The notes under the pieces were generated by a model, which was not told the DNA's origin, ran no database searches, and saw nothing but the letters and a program-made list of their open reading frames with translations. Positions 16,201 through 24,339 of a DNA stretch of 46,745 nucleotides are shown here, piece after piece. The translations under genes and the position numbers were made by a program. The first letter of the stretch is position 1; each line of letters starts with the position of its first letter. The DNA is from JANNHK01 sp034408875 (GTDB lineage: Bacteria; Actinomycetota; Acidimicrobiia; IMCC26256; PALSA-610), in contig JAWXCJ010000011.1 in assembly GCA_034408875.1 (NCBI GenBank), positions 1 to 46,745 of the forward strand. The letters are read 5' to 3'.

Positions 16201-17717
16201 ACGTACGGCCGTTCGGTCAGGCCCGGCGTAATCGGGTCGACCGTGTTGCCCCACCGGTAGGACGCAAAGTCGAGCCCCGGAACCTCGAACACGCGCGTGC
16301 CGTCGTCGGTCGCGTCGAGGTAGTCGGCCGCGTCGAGCCAGTACTCAGGAACGTCTTCCGGACGTTGGAGGTTCTTGCCGTAGAAGGTGTCGTCGACCAG
16401 CGCGGGGAAGTTCACGAAGACCAGCGCGACGACGATGCCGACGCTGCTCACCGCGAGGAATGGCCTCGCTCGCCGCCGCAACGCGTCATAGGCCGCGTTC
16501 ACGCCGAGGCCGAGGAACATCGCGGTAGCCAGCACAACAAGGGGTACCGCCCGCCCCGTACTGCGAAGTGCAAGCCCCGCCGTCGACGAGTTCGCGAACG
16601 CCTTGAACACGGCGCCGAGTGGGCTCGGGTCGTCGTACGGGTGTGCGCCAACCGAGATCACGACGCCGACGAGCAAGAGGCCGACGAAGAACACTCGGTG
16701 GCGCCAGCGCACCACCCCCGCCGCCAAGAGCGACAAACACGCGAGTGCATAGCCCGCCAGCAGCACGACCGGTCGCTGCGTGTAGTTGGACGATGCTTCG
16801 ATCCACGGACCGAGCCGGTCCTGCCCGTAGAAGAACCAGTACCCGAGGCCGCGCAGGATCTCGTTCGGTGTCGACGTGAGCGCGACCGCTTCGACCGTCT
16901 CGGTGTACTTCAGCACGTTGAGGCCGTAGCCGCTCTGGATCGACAGGCCCGCGATCCACCACAACGACGTGAAGATCGTCAGCAGCCCGGTCTTGGCCGC
17001 GACCGACAGCGCACGCCGCCACTGCACTTCGCGCGCCACCAACCAGGAGTACGCAATCCACAACACGGGACCGACGCCGGCGAAGATGAGCGCGGTCGCG
17101 TTCACGCCGCCCACGACCTGTACGACAAGGGCGAAGATCGCCGGGTAGCGCCAGCCGCCGTCGCGCAGCGCCTTGCGCATCAACGCGATCATCCACGGCA
17201 GGGCCGCCCACGGCAGCAACAACACCGAGATGCGCGCCGCGTAGTCGAGCGAGTACGGCGTGAGCATGTACGCGAGTGCACCGACAACGACACCGGGCCC
17301 GCGAATGCCGAACGTGCGGAACAGGTAGAGCACGCCCGCGGCTGCGACGAAAAGGATGGAGCCGAGCCAGAGGCGCTGCGCGACCCAGTCGGGAACACCG
17401 AACCGGTCGAACGACCAGTAGAACGGGCCCATCGGGAACAGGTAACCGATCGTCTGGTGGGTGACGGTGCCCATACCGACGTTCGGGTCCCACATGTACG
17501 CGGCCCGGCCCATGAGCCGCGCCGGATCGAGGTAGAGGTATTGCTTCGTGTCCGCCGCGACGAAGCCGGGCGCGGTGCGAAGTGCGGGAACGTACGCGAG
17601 GAGCGCGAGCGCGAGCCATCCGATCGGCTTACGAGGGAGCGTCTGGCCGATCTCGACGGCCCGCGTCACGAAACCGGGGCGCGTTCGAGGGCGCGCGTCC
17701 CCCGAGATCGCAGTCAC
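13275..17717 (-). CDS. Alpha-(1->3)-arabinofuranosyltransferase-like membrane protein (AftD/DUF3367 type)
   Basis: A 1480-residue GT-C type protein. After a first hydrophobic helix the loop AADTKQYLYLDP (Asp56 region) matches the acidic first extracytoplasmic loop of AftD. Multiple helices follow to about residue 440, then a large extracytoplasmic part with two discoidin/carbohydrate-binding-like modules (DGDAATAWRAGG near 766 and DGDAATAWQTPF near 997), and more helices at the C-terminus (about 1330-1460). The family transfers arabinofuranose from decaprenyl-phospho-arabinose to cell-wall arabinan in mycobacteria; here the sugar is not proven. GTG at 17715-17717 overlaps the GT4 stop as GTGA, which fixes the start. 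Length is like mycobacterial AftD (about 1400). Confidence 0.85.
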   Translation of the reverse strand: MTAISGDARPRTRPGFVTRAVEIGQTLPRKPIGWLALALLAYVPALRTAPGFVAADTKQYLYLDPARLMGRAAYMWDPNVGMGTVTHQTIGYLFPMGPFYWSFDRFGVPDWVAQRLWLGSILFVAAAGVLYLFRTFGIRGPGVVVGALAYMLTPYSLDYAARISVLLLPWAALPWMIALMRKALRDGGWRYPAIFALVVQVVGGVNATALIFAGVGPVLWIAYSWLVAREVQWRRALSVAAKTGLLTIFTSLWWIAGLSIQSGYGLNVLKYTETVEAVALTSTPNEILRGLGYWFFYGQDRLGPWIEASSNYTQRPVVLLAGYALACLSLLAAGVVRWRHRVFFVGLLLVGVVISVGAHPYDDPSPLGAVFKAFANSSTAGLALRSTGRAVPLVVLATAMFLGLGVNAAYDALRRRARPFLAVSSVGIVVALVFVNFPALVDDTFYGKNLQRPEDVPEYWLDAADYLDATDDGTRVFEVPGLDFASYRWGNTVDPITPGLTERPYVARELIPYGGPGTADLLNAVDRRLQEGLFDERGFTAIARRMGVGAVVLRNDIQFERYDVITNRELARAFAEMPGLGSPRAFGAPTAPALAKPHEDELTLRAPVNEPLSSPVVVYAVEDPAPIVRAESDERAVMIAGDGEGLVDVADLGLLDDAGVVQYSASFGDDEKLRDAIADDMLLVVTDSNRRRARKWSSVLDNVGVTEQPGEEALRRDLGDARLDVFPDERPSAQTVVDQQGVRWVAATAYGNVISYTSEDRAARAFDGDAATAWRAGGFGAAIGQRLHVVLDEPITTNAVEVVQPLTGGRDRFITEVQVSFDGGPAETFTLDGSSRTAEGQRLRFDQRRFRTLDIEVSAVNVGKRRWHGGADAVGFAEVRVRDDVSNRTVRVEEVVRMPTDLLGATGADSVDHPLVVVMNRERVVPIPPRTDPEVAIVREFELPTARTFTVTGDARVTSAADHAAIDRALGYPTPEAGGISTDAREFLKGCVACRADAAIDGDAATAWQTPFIGVRGQWAEFIAPDPLTVDHLDLQVIADGRHSVPTRLRVEVDDEVRDVVLPTIEDQAGENSTVAIPIDVAPMTGRRVRVTIVDVREQLTFTLDGASTSLLPAGIAELGIAELTLDAPPRLLSEECRADLLRIDGRPVPVRIVGTGAAAAAMERLTVEPCREEITLGPGRHVVRAASGVDTGVELDRLVFAADGGDQVFTAEDGRVTSGAASAPPTPVVHVADNGRTRISVKVEAATEPFWLVLGQSHSEGWTARVPGGDDLGPPQLVDGYANGWYVTPTATSFDIVLDWTPQRRVWASLWISLGVAILCCVLIALTWRRARTVVTAMPGDADVELGLPGADGIPLPTWARVATVVVAGGVAALVAAPWIGVVAAALTALAVLRPRARVVLALAPPLLLGIAALYIVYGQRRYEFDPIFEWPVLFPWARTLGWLALALLGADAVIETFRTLRPSRPEANDDDRWRPHDE

Positions 17718-18880
17718 ACCGTGCGTTGGCGAATCGCCTCGACGGCAAGCACCTCGAGCGTGCCGCGCGCGGTCGCAGCCCAGGTGAAGGTCGCCGCGTG
17801 CGCCTGCGCGGCGGCACCGAGGCGGGCCCGCAGGTCTCCGTCTTCGATGACGCGCCCGAGCGCCCCCGCGAGTTCTGCAGGGCGGTCGACGAGGAGTCCG
17901 GTCGTGCCGTCGACCACGGCGTCCTCGTGGCCCGCGATGCGCGTGGCGACGGCCGGGGTACCGCACGCACCGGCTTCGGTGACCGTCATGCCCCAGCCTT
18001 CGTGCGCAGACGCGCTGGCGAGCACCCACGCCCGCCGGTACAGCGCGACGAGTTCGCCGTCGGAGAGCCTGCCGGGCAACGCGATCCAGTCTTCGGCGCC
18101 GAGTTCACGGCGGCGCGCTTCGAGTTCGCCGCGCGAGTAGCCCTCGCCGACGAGCATCGCGGTGAGTTCGGGGATGCGCGGCTTGAGTTCGGCGAGCGCG
18201 TCCATCAGCAGATGCATCTGCTTCACGGGCACCAACCGGCCCACTGCGACCACCAACGGCGTCGGCGACTTCGTACCGCCCGGCGCAAACCGGGTGTCGA
18301 CTCCCGGCGGGACCACACTCACGCGCGCGGCCTTGAACTTCAGGCGCTCGACAAGCTCTCGCTTCGACGACTCCGACAAGGTCACGATCGGCGTGCGGCG
18401 ATACAGCGGCGGGGCGACACGGAACTCGACGGCGCGTCCCAGCCGGGCAAGGCGGGGCGGCAACGTCATGTCCCACATCGTGTCGTGCACGTGGTGCAGC
18501 CACGCGACTGTTGGGCGGCGCGCCCACACCGGCGAGAAGAACGGCATGCCGTTCCAGATCTCGACCAGTCCGTCGCTCGCGCCGTGCCAGCCCATCATCT
18601 CGCTGAACGCGGCGCGGGGGAACACGAGGTACCGGCCCGCCTTGCGGATCACGCGGTACCCGTCGCGCCAGCTCACCTGCGGATGGCCCGGTGCGTATGA
18701 CGTGCGCATCGTGACTTCGATGCCCGCCTCGCCCCAGAGCGCCGCGACTTTCGATGCGTGCAGTTCCGAACCGCCGGCCTCCGGATCGTCGAGATCGCGC
18801 CACGCCAGGATCGCGATCCGGCGCAGCCCCGCGTTCGCAGCGATATCACCCAACTTGGCGACGGCCTCGGCTCCGGACAC
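17714..18880 (-). CDS. Glycosyltransferase family 4 (GT-B fold)
   Basis: A 388-residue cytoplasmic glycosyltransferase. The N-terminal domain contains GGSELHASKVAALW, typical of the acceptor-side loop. The C-terminal nucleotide-sugar domain holds VVAVGRLVPVKQMHLLMDAL and the E-x7-E motif EGWGMTVTE. It likely uses an NDP-sugar to extend a lipid-linked or cell-surface glycan. The GTG start at 18878-18880 follows the leader repeat, whose GGGAG lies 11 nt upstream. It is the first gene of a run of five with 4-nt or slightly longer overlaps and is divergent from the methyltransferase operon. Confidence 0.88.
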   Translation of the reverse strand: MSGAEAVAKLGDIAANAGLRRIAILAWRDLDDPEAGGSELHASKVAALWGEAGIEVTMRTSYAPGHPQVSWRDGYRVIRKAGRYLVFPRAAFSEMMGWHGASDGLVEIWNGMPFFSPVWARRPTVAWLHHVHDTMWDMTLPPRLARLGRAVEFRVAPPLYRRTPIVTLSESSKRELVERLKFKAARVSVVPPGVDTRFAPGGTKSPTPLVVAVGRLVPVKQMHLLMDALAELKPRIPELTAMLVGEGYSRGELEARRRELGAEDWIALPGRLSDGELVALYRRAWVLASASAHEGWGMTVTEAGACGTPAVATRIAGHEDAVVDGTTGLLVDRPAELAGALGRVIEDGDLRARLGAAAQAHAATFTWAATARGTLEVLAVEAIRQRTV

Positions 18881-18887
18881 GGCGACT

Positions 18888-18948
18888 ATGGCTCCCTTCG
18901 CTCCCGTCCAGGGGGCCTTCGGCTTGCAGGACTTCGCTTCGTCCGCAC
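18888..18948 (-). repeat. Dispersed leader repeat, copy A
   Basis: Read on the minus strand it starts GTGCGGACGAAGCGAAG, contains the mini-hairpin GCC-GAA-GGC, and ends GGGAGCGAAGGGAGCCAT just before the GT4 start. It is the 61-bp form shared with copy B at 27023-27083; copies C and D (42818-42861, 37568-37611) are about 44 bp. In copies A-C the purine-rich end supplies the ribosome site of the following gene. Confidence 0.6.
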
Positions 18949-19036
18949 GGCCCGGAAGTCTAGGAGGTCGCCTCGTCTGTGAGCGGGCAGGCGATACGCT
19001 GCGGCGCCCGAACGACCATCGAGATGCGGTAGACGC

Positions 19037-19834
19037 GTGCGGCTCACCGGCGAGCGCCCGATGCAGGGCGCAACTCCTGATTCACTCCTGGCCCTCCACG
19101 ACGCGGGATACCGCGAAGTGATTGCGCGGCTGGAGACGGGCCTCGTGCTCGACGTCGGCTGTGGAGTCGGCGACGAGACCGCCCGCCTTCTCGGACCGGA
19201 TCGCACGGTCGTCGGCGTCGACTACAACGCGCCGACGGTCATCGAAGCGGGCCGCGCCCCCGCGGCCGCGAGCGGGGTGCGCTTCGCGGGGATGGATGGC
19301 GCCAAGCTCGGCGTGCGCGACGGTGGCGTCGATGCCGTCGTGTCGTCACACATCATCGAGCACTTCACCAACCCCGTGTTGCACGTCGCCGAACTCGCCC
19401 GCGTGCTCGGCGAAGACGGCACGGCCTACGTCATCACGCCGAATGCACCGGCCGACTTCGAGAACCCGTTCCACGTGTATCTGTTCGAGGCCGAGCAACT
19501 CACGTCGATGCTGGGCCTGTTCTTCGAAGAGGTCGAGTGCCTGGGCCTCGAAGGCGACGACGTCCTGCGTTCGGACTTCGCCGCCCGCCGGGCCGGCGGC
19601 GAGAAGATCCTGAAGCTCGACGTGTTCAAGCTCCGGCACCGACTCCCCCGCCGCATGTACGTCTGGTCGTACGAGCGGGGCCTGCCCGTCGTCTACAAGC
19701 TGCTCGGGAAAGACAGCACGGGCATCGGGTCGGGTATCGACGAGAGCCACCTCTTCATCAGCCCCCACATCACGCCGATGACCCCGGTGTTGTTCGCAGT
19801 CGCTCGGCGGCCGCGACGCCGAGCGGGTAGCTGA
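19037..19834 (+). CDS. Class I SAM-dependent methyltransferase
   Basis: A 265-residue methyltransferase with motif I VLDVGCGVGDETARLL (about residues 42-57), acidic strand-2 residue in VVGVDYN, and the motif IV region SSHIIEHF. It probably methylates a sugar or other small molecule in the cytoplasm, since it opens an operon for glycan synthesis. GTG at 19037 is taken as the start; ATG at 19061 is an alternative. The 156-bp gap to the divergent GT4 gene must hold promoters for both directions. GATACGCT near 18992-18999 could be a -10 box. Confidence 0.8.
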   Translation: MRLTGERPMQGATPDSLLALHDAGYREVIARLETGLVLDVGCGVGDETARLLGPDRTVVGVDYNAPTVIEAGRAPAAASGVRFAGMDGAKLGVRDGGVDAVVSSHIIEHFTNPVLHVAELARVLGEDGTAYVITPNAPADFENPFHVYLFEAEQLTSMLGLFFEEVECLGLEGDDVLRSDFAARRAGGEKILKLDVFKLRHRLPRRMYVWSYERGLPVVYKLLGKDSTGIGSGIDESHLFISPHITPMTPVLFAVARRPRRRAGS

Positions 19835-19856
19835 GACGAAGTACGGAGGCAGCGCA

Positions 19857-20588
19857 ATGCGCGTGTGGGTCACGGTTCCGACCTACGAAGAGGCCGAGAA
19901 CATCGAAGTGTTGGTGCGCCGCATCCGCGACGCGCTCCCCGACGCCGCGATCCTCGTCGTCGACGACAACAGTCCCGACGGCACCGCCGACAAGGCCGAA
20001 GCTCTCGGCGCCGATTTGGGCAACGTCCACGTGTTACGCCGGCCGCGCAAGCTCGGACTCGGCAGCGCGTACCGCGCCGGCCACGCCGCGGGCATCGCGC
20101 GCGGCTACGACGTGATGATCCAGATCGACGCCGACCTCTCGCACGATCCGGCCGACCTCCCCCGACTGCTCGCAGCGGTCGAGCGCGGCGCCGACCTCGC
20201 GATTGGTTCGCGTTACGTCGAGGGCGGCAGCGCGCCACACTGGCCGAAGCGCCGGCTGATGCTGTCGCGCTACGGCAACATCTATTCGTCGTTCGTGCTG
20301 CGCATGACGGTGAAGGACATCACCGCGGGGTACCGCGCGTACCGCGCCACGATCCTGGCGGAGATCCACTTCGAGACGACGCAGTCCACCGGTTACGGCT
20401 TCCAGGTCGAGATGGCGTACCGAGTGGTGCAAGCGGGCGGGAGCATCGAAGAGGTGCCGATCTGCTTCACCGACCGCGTACGCGGCACGTCGAAGATGTC
20501 GTCTCGCATCGTCGCCGAGGCGATGGCCCTGGTGACGTGGTGGGGCATCCGCGACGGCGTGAAGCGCATCGGTAGAAAGCGCGACTGA
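19857..20588 (+). CDS. Polyprenol-phosphate mannosyltransferase (DPM/Ppm1-type GT2)
   Basis: A 243-residue soluble GT-A enzyme. It has the nucleotide-binding DDNSPDGTA, the metal-binding QIDADLSHDP and the GSRYVEGG loop of dolichol/polyprenol-phosphate mannose synthases, and no C-terminal membrane domain. Known relatives make polyprenyl-phospho-mannose from GDP-mannose at the inner face of the membrane, the donor for GT-C mannosyltransferases. Several GT-C enzymes nearby (20627, 22049, 36211, 37622, 38743) would be natural consumers. GGAGG lies 8 nt before the ATG. It is 22 bp after the methyltransferase in the same operon. Confidence 0.9.
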   Translation: MRVWVTVPTYEEAENIEVLVRRIRDALPDAAILVVDDNSPDGTADKAEALGADLGNVHVLRRPRKLGLGSAYRAGHAAGIARGYDVMIQIDADLSHDPADLPRLLAAVERGADLAIGSRYVEGGSAPHWPKRRLMLSRYGNIYSSFVLRMTVKDITAGYRAYRATILAEIHFETTQSTGYGFQVEMAYRVVQAGGSIEEVPICFTDRVRGTSKMSSRIVAEAMALVTWWGIRDGVKRIGRKRD

Positions 20589-20626
20589 CGGGGACTTTCG
20601 CGACCCGACTGGTAGCGTCCGCGCCC

Positions 20627-22052
20627 ATGTCGACGCGGGCGGACCGGCGTTTCTGGGTCGTCCTGGCCGCCATCAGTCTGGTCGCCCTCGCGTGGCGCGT
20701 GACGTACGTGATCTGGCAGCGGGGTCGTATCGACCTGTACGGCGACGCCGCCTACTACCACTGGCAGTCGATCGACCTTTCCCGCGGGCTCGGGTTCCTC
20801 GACCCGCCCATGTACGAGTTCTACGGCCGGGTCACACCGAGCGCGGGGCACCCACCGACGTACCTCCTGTACCTGGCCGGCGTGTCGAAGGTCATCGGCA
20901 CCAGCGAACTGACGCATCGCCTCGCGTCGTGTCTACTCGGCGGCCTCGCCGTGTTCGTGATCGGGATGCTCGCTCGCAAGGTCTTCGGCCGCGACGGCGC
21001 GGGCTGGCTCGCGGCAATCCTCGCGGGCGCGTACGCGCATCTGTGGATCAACGACGAGATGCTCATGTCGGAGAGCATGTACGTCCTCATGAGCGTCATC
21101 GCGATCTTCACCGCATACCGCTTCTGGGACCGCCGCACGCTCGGCAGTGCGGCACTCATGGGCGCGATGGTCGGGCTCGCGGTGTTGAGTCGCGCCGAAG
21201 CGCTCGCGCTCTTCCCGTTCATGGTGCTTCCCCTGGCGTTGATGCTGCGTGAGTACACGTGGCCGCGCCGGTTTTGGCTCGCAATCGTGGCGGGCGGTGT
21301 CGGTGCGCTCGTCATCTTGCCGTGGGTCGCGTTCAACGTCACCCGATTCGAACATCCAGTGTTGCTGTCGAACGGGGCAGGCAGCGTGCTCATGGTCGCG
21401 AACTGCGACTACACCGACCCTGTCACGGGTGAGTACGCCGGAACGTACCGGGGCGCCTTCGTCGGGTACTGGTCGATCTTCTGTGCCGCGGACCTACCCA
21501 AAAAAGATCGAAGAGCACTTCTCCGACGAGCAGGCGGCCGAGCTACTGGCTGAGCTCGGGCCAGTCGAATTCCCCAACGGCAACGCCACGCACTGGTACG
21601 GGGACGAATCCACGCATGAAGTTGCGTGGCGCGCGGTCGGCGTGAAGGAGATGAAGGATCACTGGAGAGAGCTGCCTCGCGTCGCACCGTTGCGTGTGCT
21701 CCGGATGTGGGACCTCTTCCGGGCCCGCCAGAACATCACGCTCAATGCGTATTTCGAAGGCCGCGGGTTGTGGCCGACGCGAATCGCGTACGTGCAGTAC
21801 TACCCGCTGCTGGCGCTGTCGGTTGTCGGGCTCGTCGCGTTGCGGTTGCGGAAGGTGCCGATCTTGCCGTTCCTCGCGGTCGCTGCGACCGTCACCATCA
21901 CTGCCGCGTCGACGTTCGGGATCACGCGGTACCGCGCGCCCGTCGACGGCCTGCTCCCGGTTCTCGCCGCGGGTGGCATCTTCTTCATCTATGACGGCCT
22001 GACCCGCAACCGCGTGTCCGCGCCTCCGGCCGCAGACCTTCCCGAGCAGTGA
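20627..22052 (+). CDS. GT39-like membrane glycosyltransferase, frameshifted at an A6 run
   Basis: The first frame (ATG 20627) codes for a GT-C protein with many helices up to AADLPKK near 21505. There the family-like sequence leaves this frame and continues one base later as KKIEEHFSDEQAAELLAELG through to a TGA at 22050-22052. The junction is AAAAAA at 21500-21505; with five A the frame would be continuous (about 474 residues). It is paralogous to the next gene: compare LSNGAGSVLMVANCDYTDP with its LSNGLGATMLGGSCDP. It may be a sequencing indel, a real mutation or a slippage site. If intact, it would use polyprenyl-linked sugars on the outer face of the membrane. Confidence 0.75.
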
Positions 22053-23419
22053 GCCGGCGCCAGTTCGCCGTTGCACTGGGCACCGTCACACTGGCCGCGC
22101 TGTTCTGGCGTGTCGCGTACGTGCTCGTCGAACACCGAGACTCGGGCATCTTCGGCGACGCGTGGGCCTATCACCGCGGCGCGAACCTGCTGGCCGACGG
22201 GCACGGGTTCATCGACGCGTTCCGCTACGACCTCACCGGGCTCGAGAAACCGAGCGCCGCGCACCCGCCGCTCTACACCCTGTACCTCGCGGTGTGGTCG
22301 CTGCTCGGTATCGACACCCCCCTGGGCCACCGACTCGTGTCGACGCTGCTCGGTGCGGCAGCCGTGCTCGTCGTCGGGCTCGTCGCCCGCCGCCTCGCCG
22401 GCGAACGCGCGGGGATTGCGGCCGCGATCTTCGCGGCCGTCTATCCGCACCTCTGGCTCAACGACGCCGCTTTGCTCTCCGAGTCGGCCGCGGCGTTGGC
22501 CGTTGCCGTTTCGCTCCTTGCCATCGAGCGCTACCGAGACCGGCCTGATCTCGCGCGGGCCGCGCAACTCGGTGGGGCGTTCGCGCTCGCGACGTTGACG
22601 CGCGCCGAGTTGGTCCTTCTGTTCCCGCTCGTTGCGCTGCCACTGCTCATCGCGTGCGGCACCCACGATGCCCGCGCCCGCCTCGAGCGCCTCGGAACTG
22701 CCGCGCTCGTCGCCGTCGTCCTGGTCGGTCCGTGGGTAGCGCACAACCTGACGCGCTTCGAGGAACCGGTCACGTTGTCGAACGGCCTCGGCGCCACCAT
22801 GCTGGGCGGTTCGTGCGACCCCGCGTGGTCGGGCGGGAAGCTCGGGTACTGGTCGGAACTGTGCCCCACCGTCGAGGTCGGCGACGGGCCCGACGAGGCG
22901 ACCCTGGCCCGCTGGCGCGCCGACCCCGAAGGTACCCGCGACGAAGTCACCGCGTATCTCACGGAGTACGCGCGTACCGAGCCCGACGAATCGGAACGCG
23001 ACGTCGCGTCACGTGAACTCGCGCTCGCCTACGTCGACGACCACACAGGCCGGCTTCCCGTCGTCGTGGCGGCGCGAGTCGGGCGCATCTGGAACGTGTA
23101 CCGGCCCGCGCAGAACGTGCGCTTCGACGCCGATATCGAGGGTCGGGGTTCGACGGCGTCGTGGGCCGCGCTGCTCGGCTACTACGCGCTGGTAGGCATG
23201 GCCGCGGTCGCGCTCGCGAGACTCCACCGAGCCGGACGCCCGATCTGGCCGTATCTCGTGCTGGTCGGCATCGTCACGTTCTCGACTGCGATCACGTTCG
23301 GCGTCCAGCGCTACCGTCTCCCCGTCGACGTCGCCCTCTGCGTGGTCGCCGGAACCTTGTTTGGAGTTCCGAGGATCCTTGGGGGCGCTCCTTCCTCCAG
23401 AAACGAGGTTGACGCGTGA
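22049..23419 (+). CDS. GT39-like polyprenyl-linked sugar transferase (GT-C)
   Basis: A 456-residue integral membrane protein with about 10 helices. The first loop has an Asp pair in IFGDAWAYHRGANLL, as in ArnT/PMT-type enzymes, and a conserved extracytoplasmic block GGSCDPAWSGGKLGYWSELC that recurs in the paralogs at 20627 and 36211. ARVGRIWNVYRPAQN is another shared block. The GTG start overlaps the stop of the previous gene (GTGA), and its own stop overlaps the next start in the same way. It likely transfers a sugar from polyprenyl phosphate to a surface glycan or protein. Confidence 0.82.
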   Translation: MSRRQFAVALGTVTLAALFWRVAYVLVEHRDSGIFGDAWAYHRGANLLADGHGFIDAFRYDLTGLEKPSAAHPPLYTLYLAVWSLLGIDTPLGHRLVSTLLGAAAVLVVGLVARRLAGERAGIAAAIFAAVYPHLWLNDAALLSESAAALAVAVSLLAIERYRDRPDLARAAQLGGAFALATLTRAELVLLFPLVALPLLIACGTHDARARLERLGTAALVAVVLVGPWVAHNLTRFEEPVTLSNGLGATMLGGSCDPAWSGGKLGYWSELCPTVEVGDGPDEATLARWRADPEGTRDEVTAYLTEYARTEPDESERDVASRELALAYVDDHTGRLPVVVAARVGRIWNVYRPAQNVRFDADIEGRGSTASWAALLGYYALVGMAAVALARLHRAGRPIWPYLVLVGIVTFSTAITFGVQRYRLPVDVALCVVAGTLFGVPRILGGAPSSRNEVDA

Positions 23420-24339
23420 CCGAGCGCTACTCGAAAACCTCGGAACTCCTGGCCGAGTACCTCGACGCGCACCGGTTCGGCGACACGCGCTACCTCGAGT
23501 GGTTCTACGGCGCCAATCCTCGAGGTGAGGCGATCGAGGAACACATCGACGACGAGGAAGGGAAGCGCATCGGCCACTACGCGGTGCTGCCCACCCGGTA
23601 CCGCACACCGGCGGGTTCGACGCCGTTCATCTTCACGTCGAACGTCGCGACCGACGCGACCGCACGGCGGCGCGGCTTGTTCCGGGAGATGGCCGAGAAG
23701 ATCTACCTGCGGGCGGCGGCGACCGGCGCACCCGGGCTCGCCGGCCACGGGAACGCGGTGTCGACCGCTGCGCTCGTCAAGTTCGGCTGGGTTGTCACGG
23801 GTCCGATGCCGGTGGTCGTCACGCCGCCGGTCGTTCCACCCCGGGGCGTGCAAGACCGGCGCGTCGACGACGCGTTTCTCGCGAGCCGCGAGTTCGCGAC
23901 GCTGGCCGCCGACCTCGACTGGGTACCCGTACACGATTGGGTGCAGTCGTGGACCGAAGACTGGTTGCGCTGGCGGCTGGCACGCCCGGAGTCGGGGTAC
24001 TTCCTGCACGTCGGACCCGACGCGCTCGTCGTGAGCGCCCGCGATCACGGGCCGTTGGGCGTTCCGGCCGCGGTGATCGTCAAGATCTTCCCCCGGCCCG
24101 GCGCGCGGCTTCCCGTACGCACCAGCCGCTACGTCGCCGCCGCGTGCCGGGCCCAACGGGCGCCGCTGTGCGTATACGCGGGCTGGAACGCGCACGCTTG
24201 CGTGCGCGGCGTGCCGGTACCCATGCGGTTTCGGCCCTCGCCGATGAACGTCGTGTACAAATCGTTCGACGAGACCCGGATGCCGACCGAAGGGTTCCGC
24301 ATCGACACCTTCGAATTTCTCGACGGGGACGCGTACTGA
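23416..24339 (+). CDS. GNAT-like N-acetyltransferase
   Basis: A 307-residue soluble protein. The first half has a GNAT fold signature: an acceptor strand FIFTSNVATDATARR then RRGLFREMAEKIY, the acetyl-CoA pyrophosphate loop and helix (R-x-x-G-x pattern), and a GHGNA segment. The second half has a duplicated half-GNAT look, as in envelope-associated enzymes that modify amino sugars. The GTG start overlaps the previous stop and its TGA overlaps the ATG of the deacetylase. An N-acyltransferase next to a sugar deacetylase suggests exchange of N-acyl groups on an amino sugar; this is inference. Confidence 0.7.
   Translation: MTERYSKTSELLAEYLDAHRFGDTRYLEWFYGANPRGEAIEEHIDDEEGKRIGHYAVLPTRYRTPAGSTPFIFTSNVATDATARRRGLFREMAEKIYLRAAATGAPGLAGHGNAVSTAALVKFGWVVTGPMPVVVTPPVVPPRGVQDRRVDDAFLASREFATLAADLDWVPVHDWVQSWTEDWLRWRLARPESGYFLHVGPDALVVSARDHGPLGVPAAVIVKIFPRPGARLPVRTSRYVAAACRAQRAPLCVYAGWNAHACVRGVPVPMRFRPSPMNVVYKSFDETRMPTEGFRIDTFEFLDGDAY

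Noticed and set aside
14589..18140. Very long open frame on the plus strand (over 1180 codons)
   Set aside because: It is antisense to the AftD-like and GT4 genes; its product is Arg/Asp/His-rich low-complexity sequence typical of the complement of a high-GC gene.
18881..19036. Possible tRNA or small RNA in the divergent gap
   Set aside because: No cloverleaf or CCA-type end could be drawn; the segment is accounted for by leader repeat A and promoter sequence.
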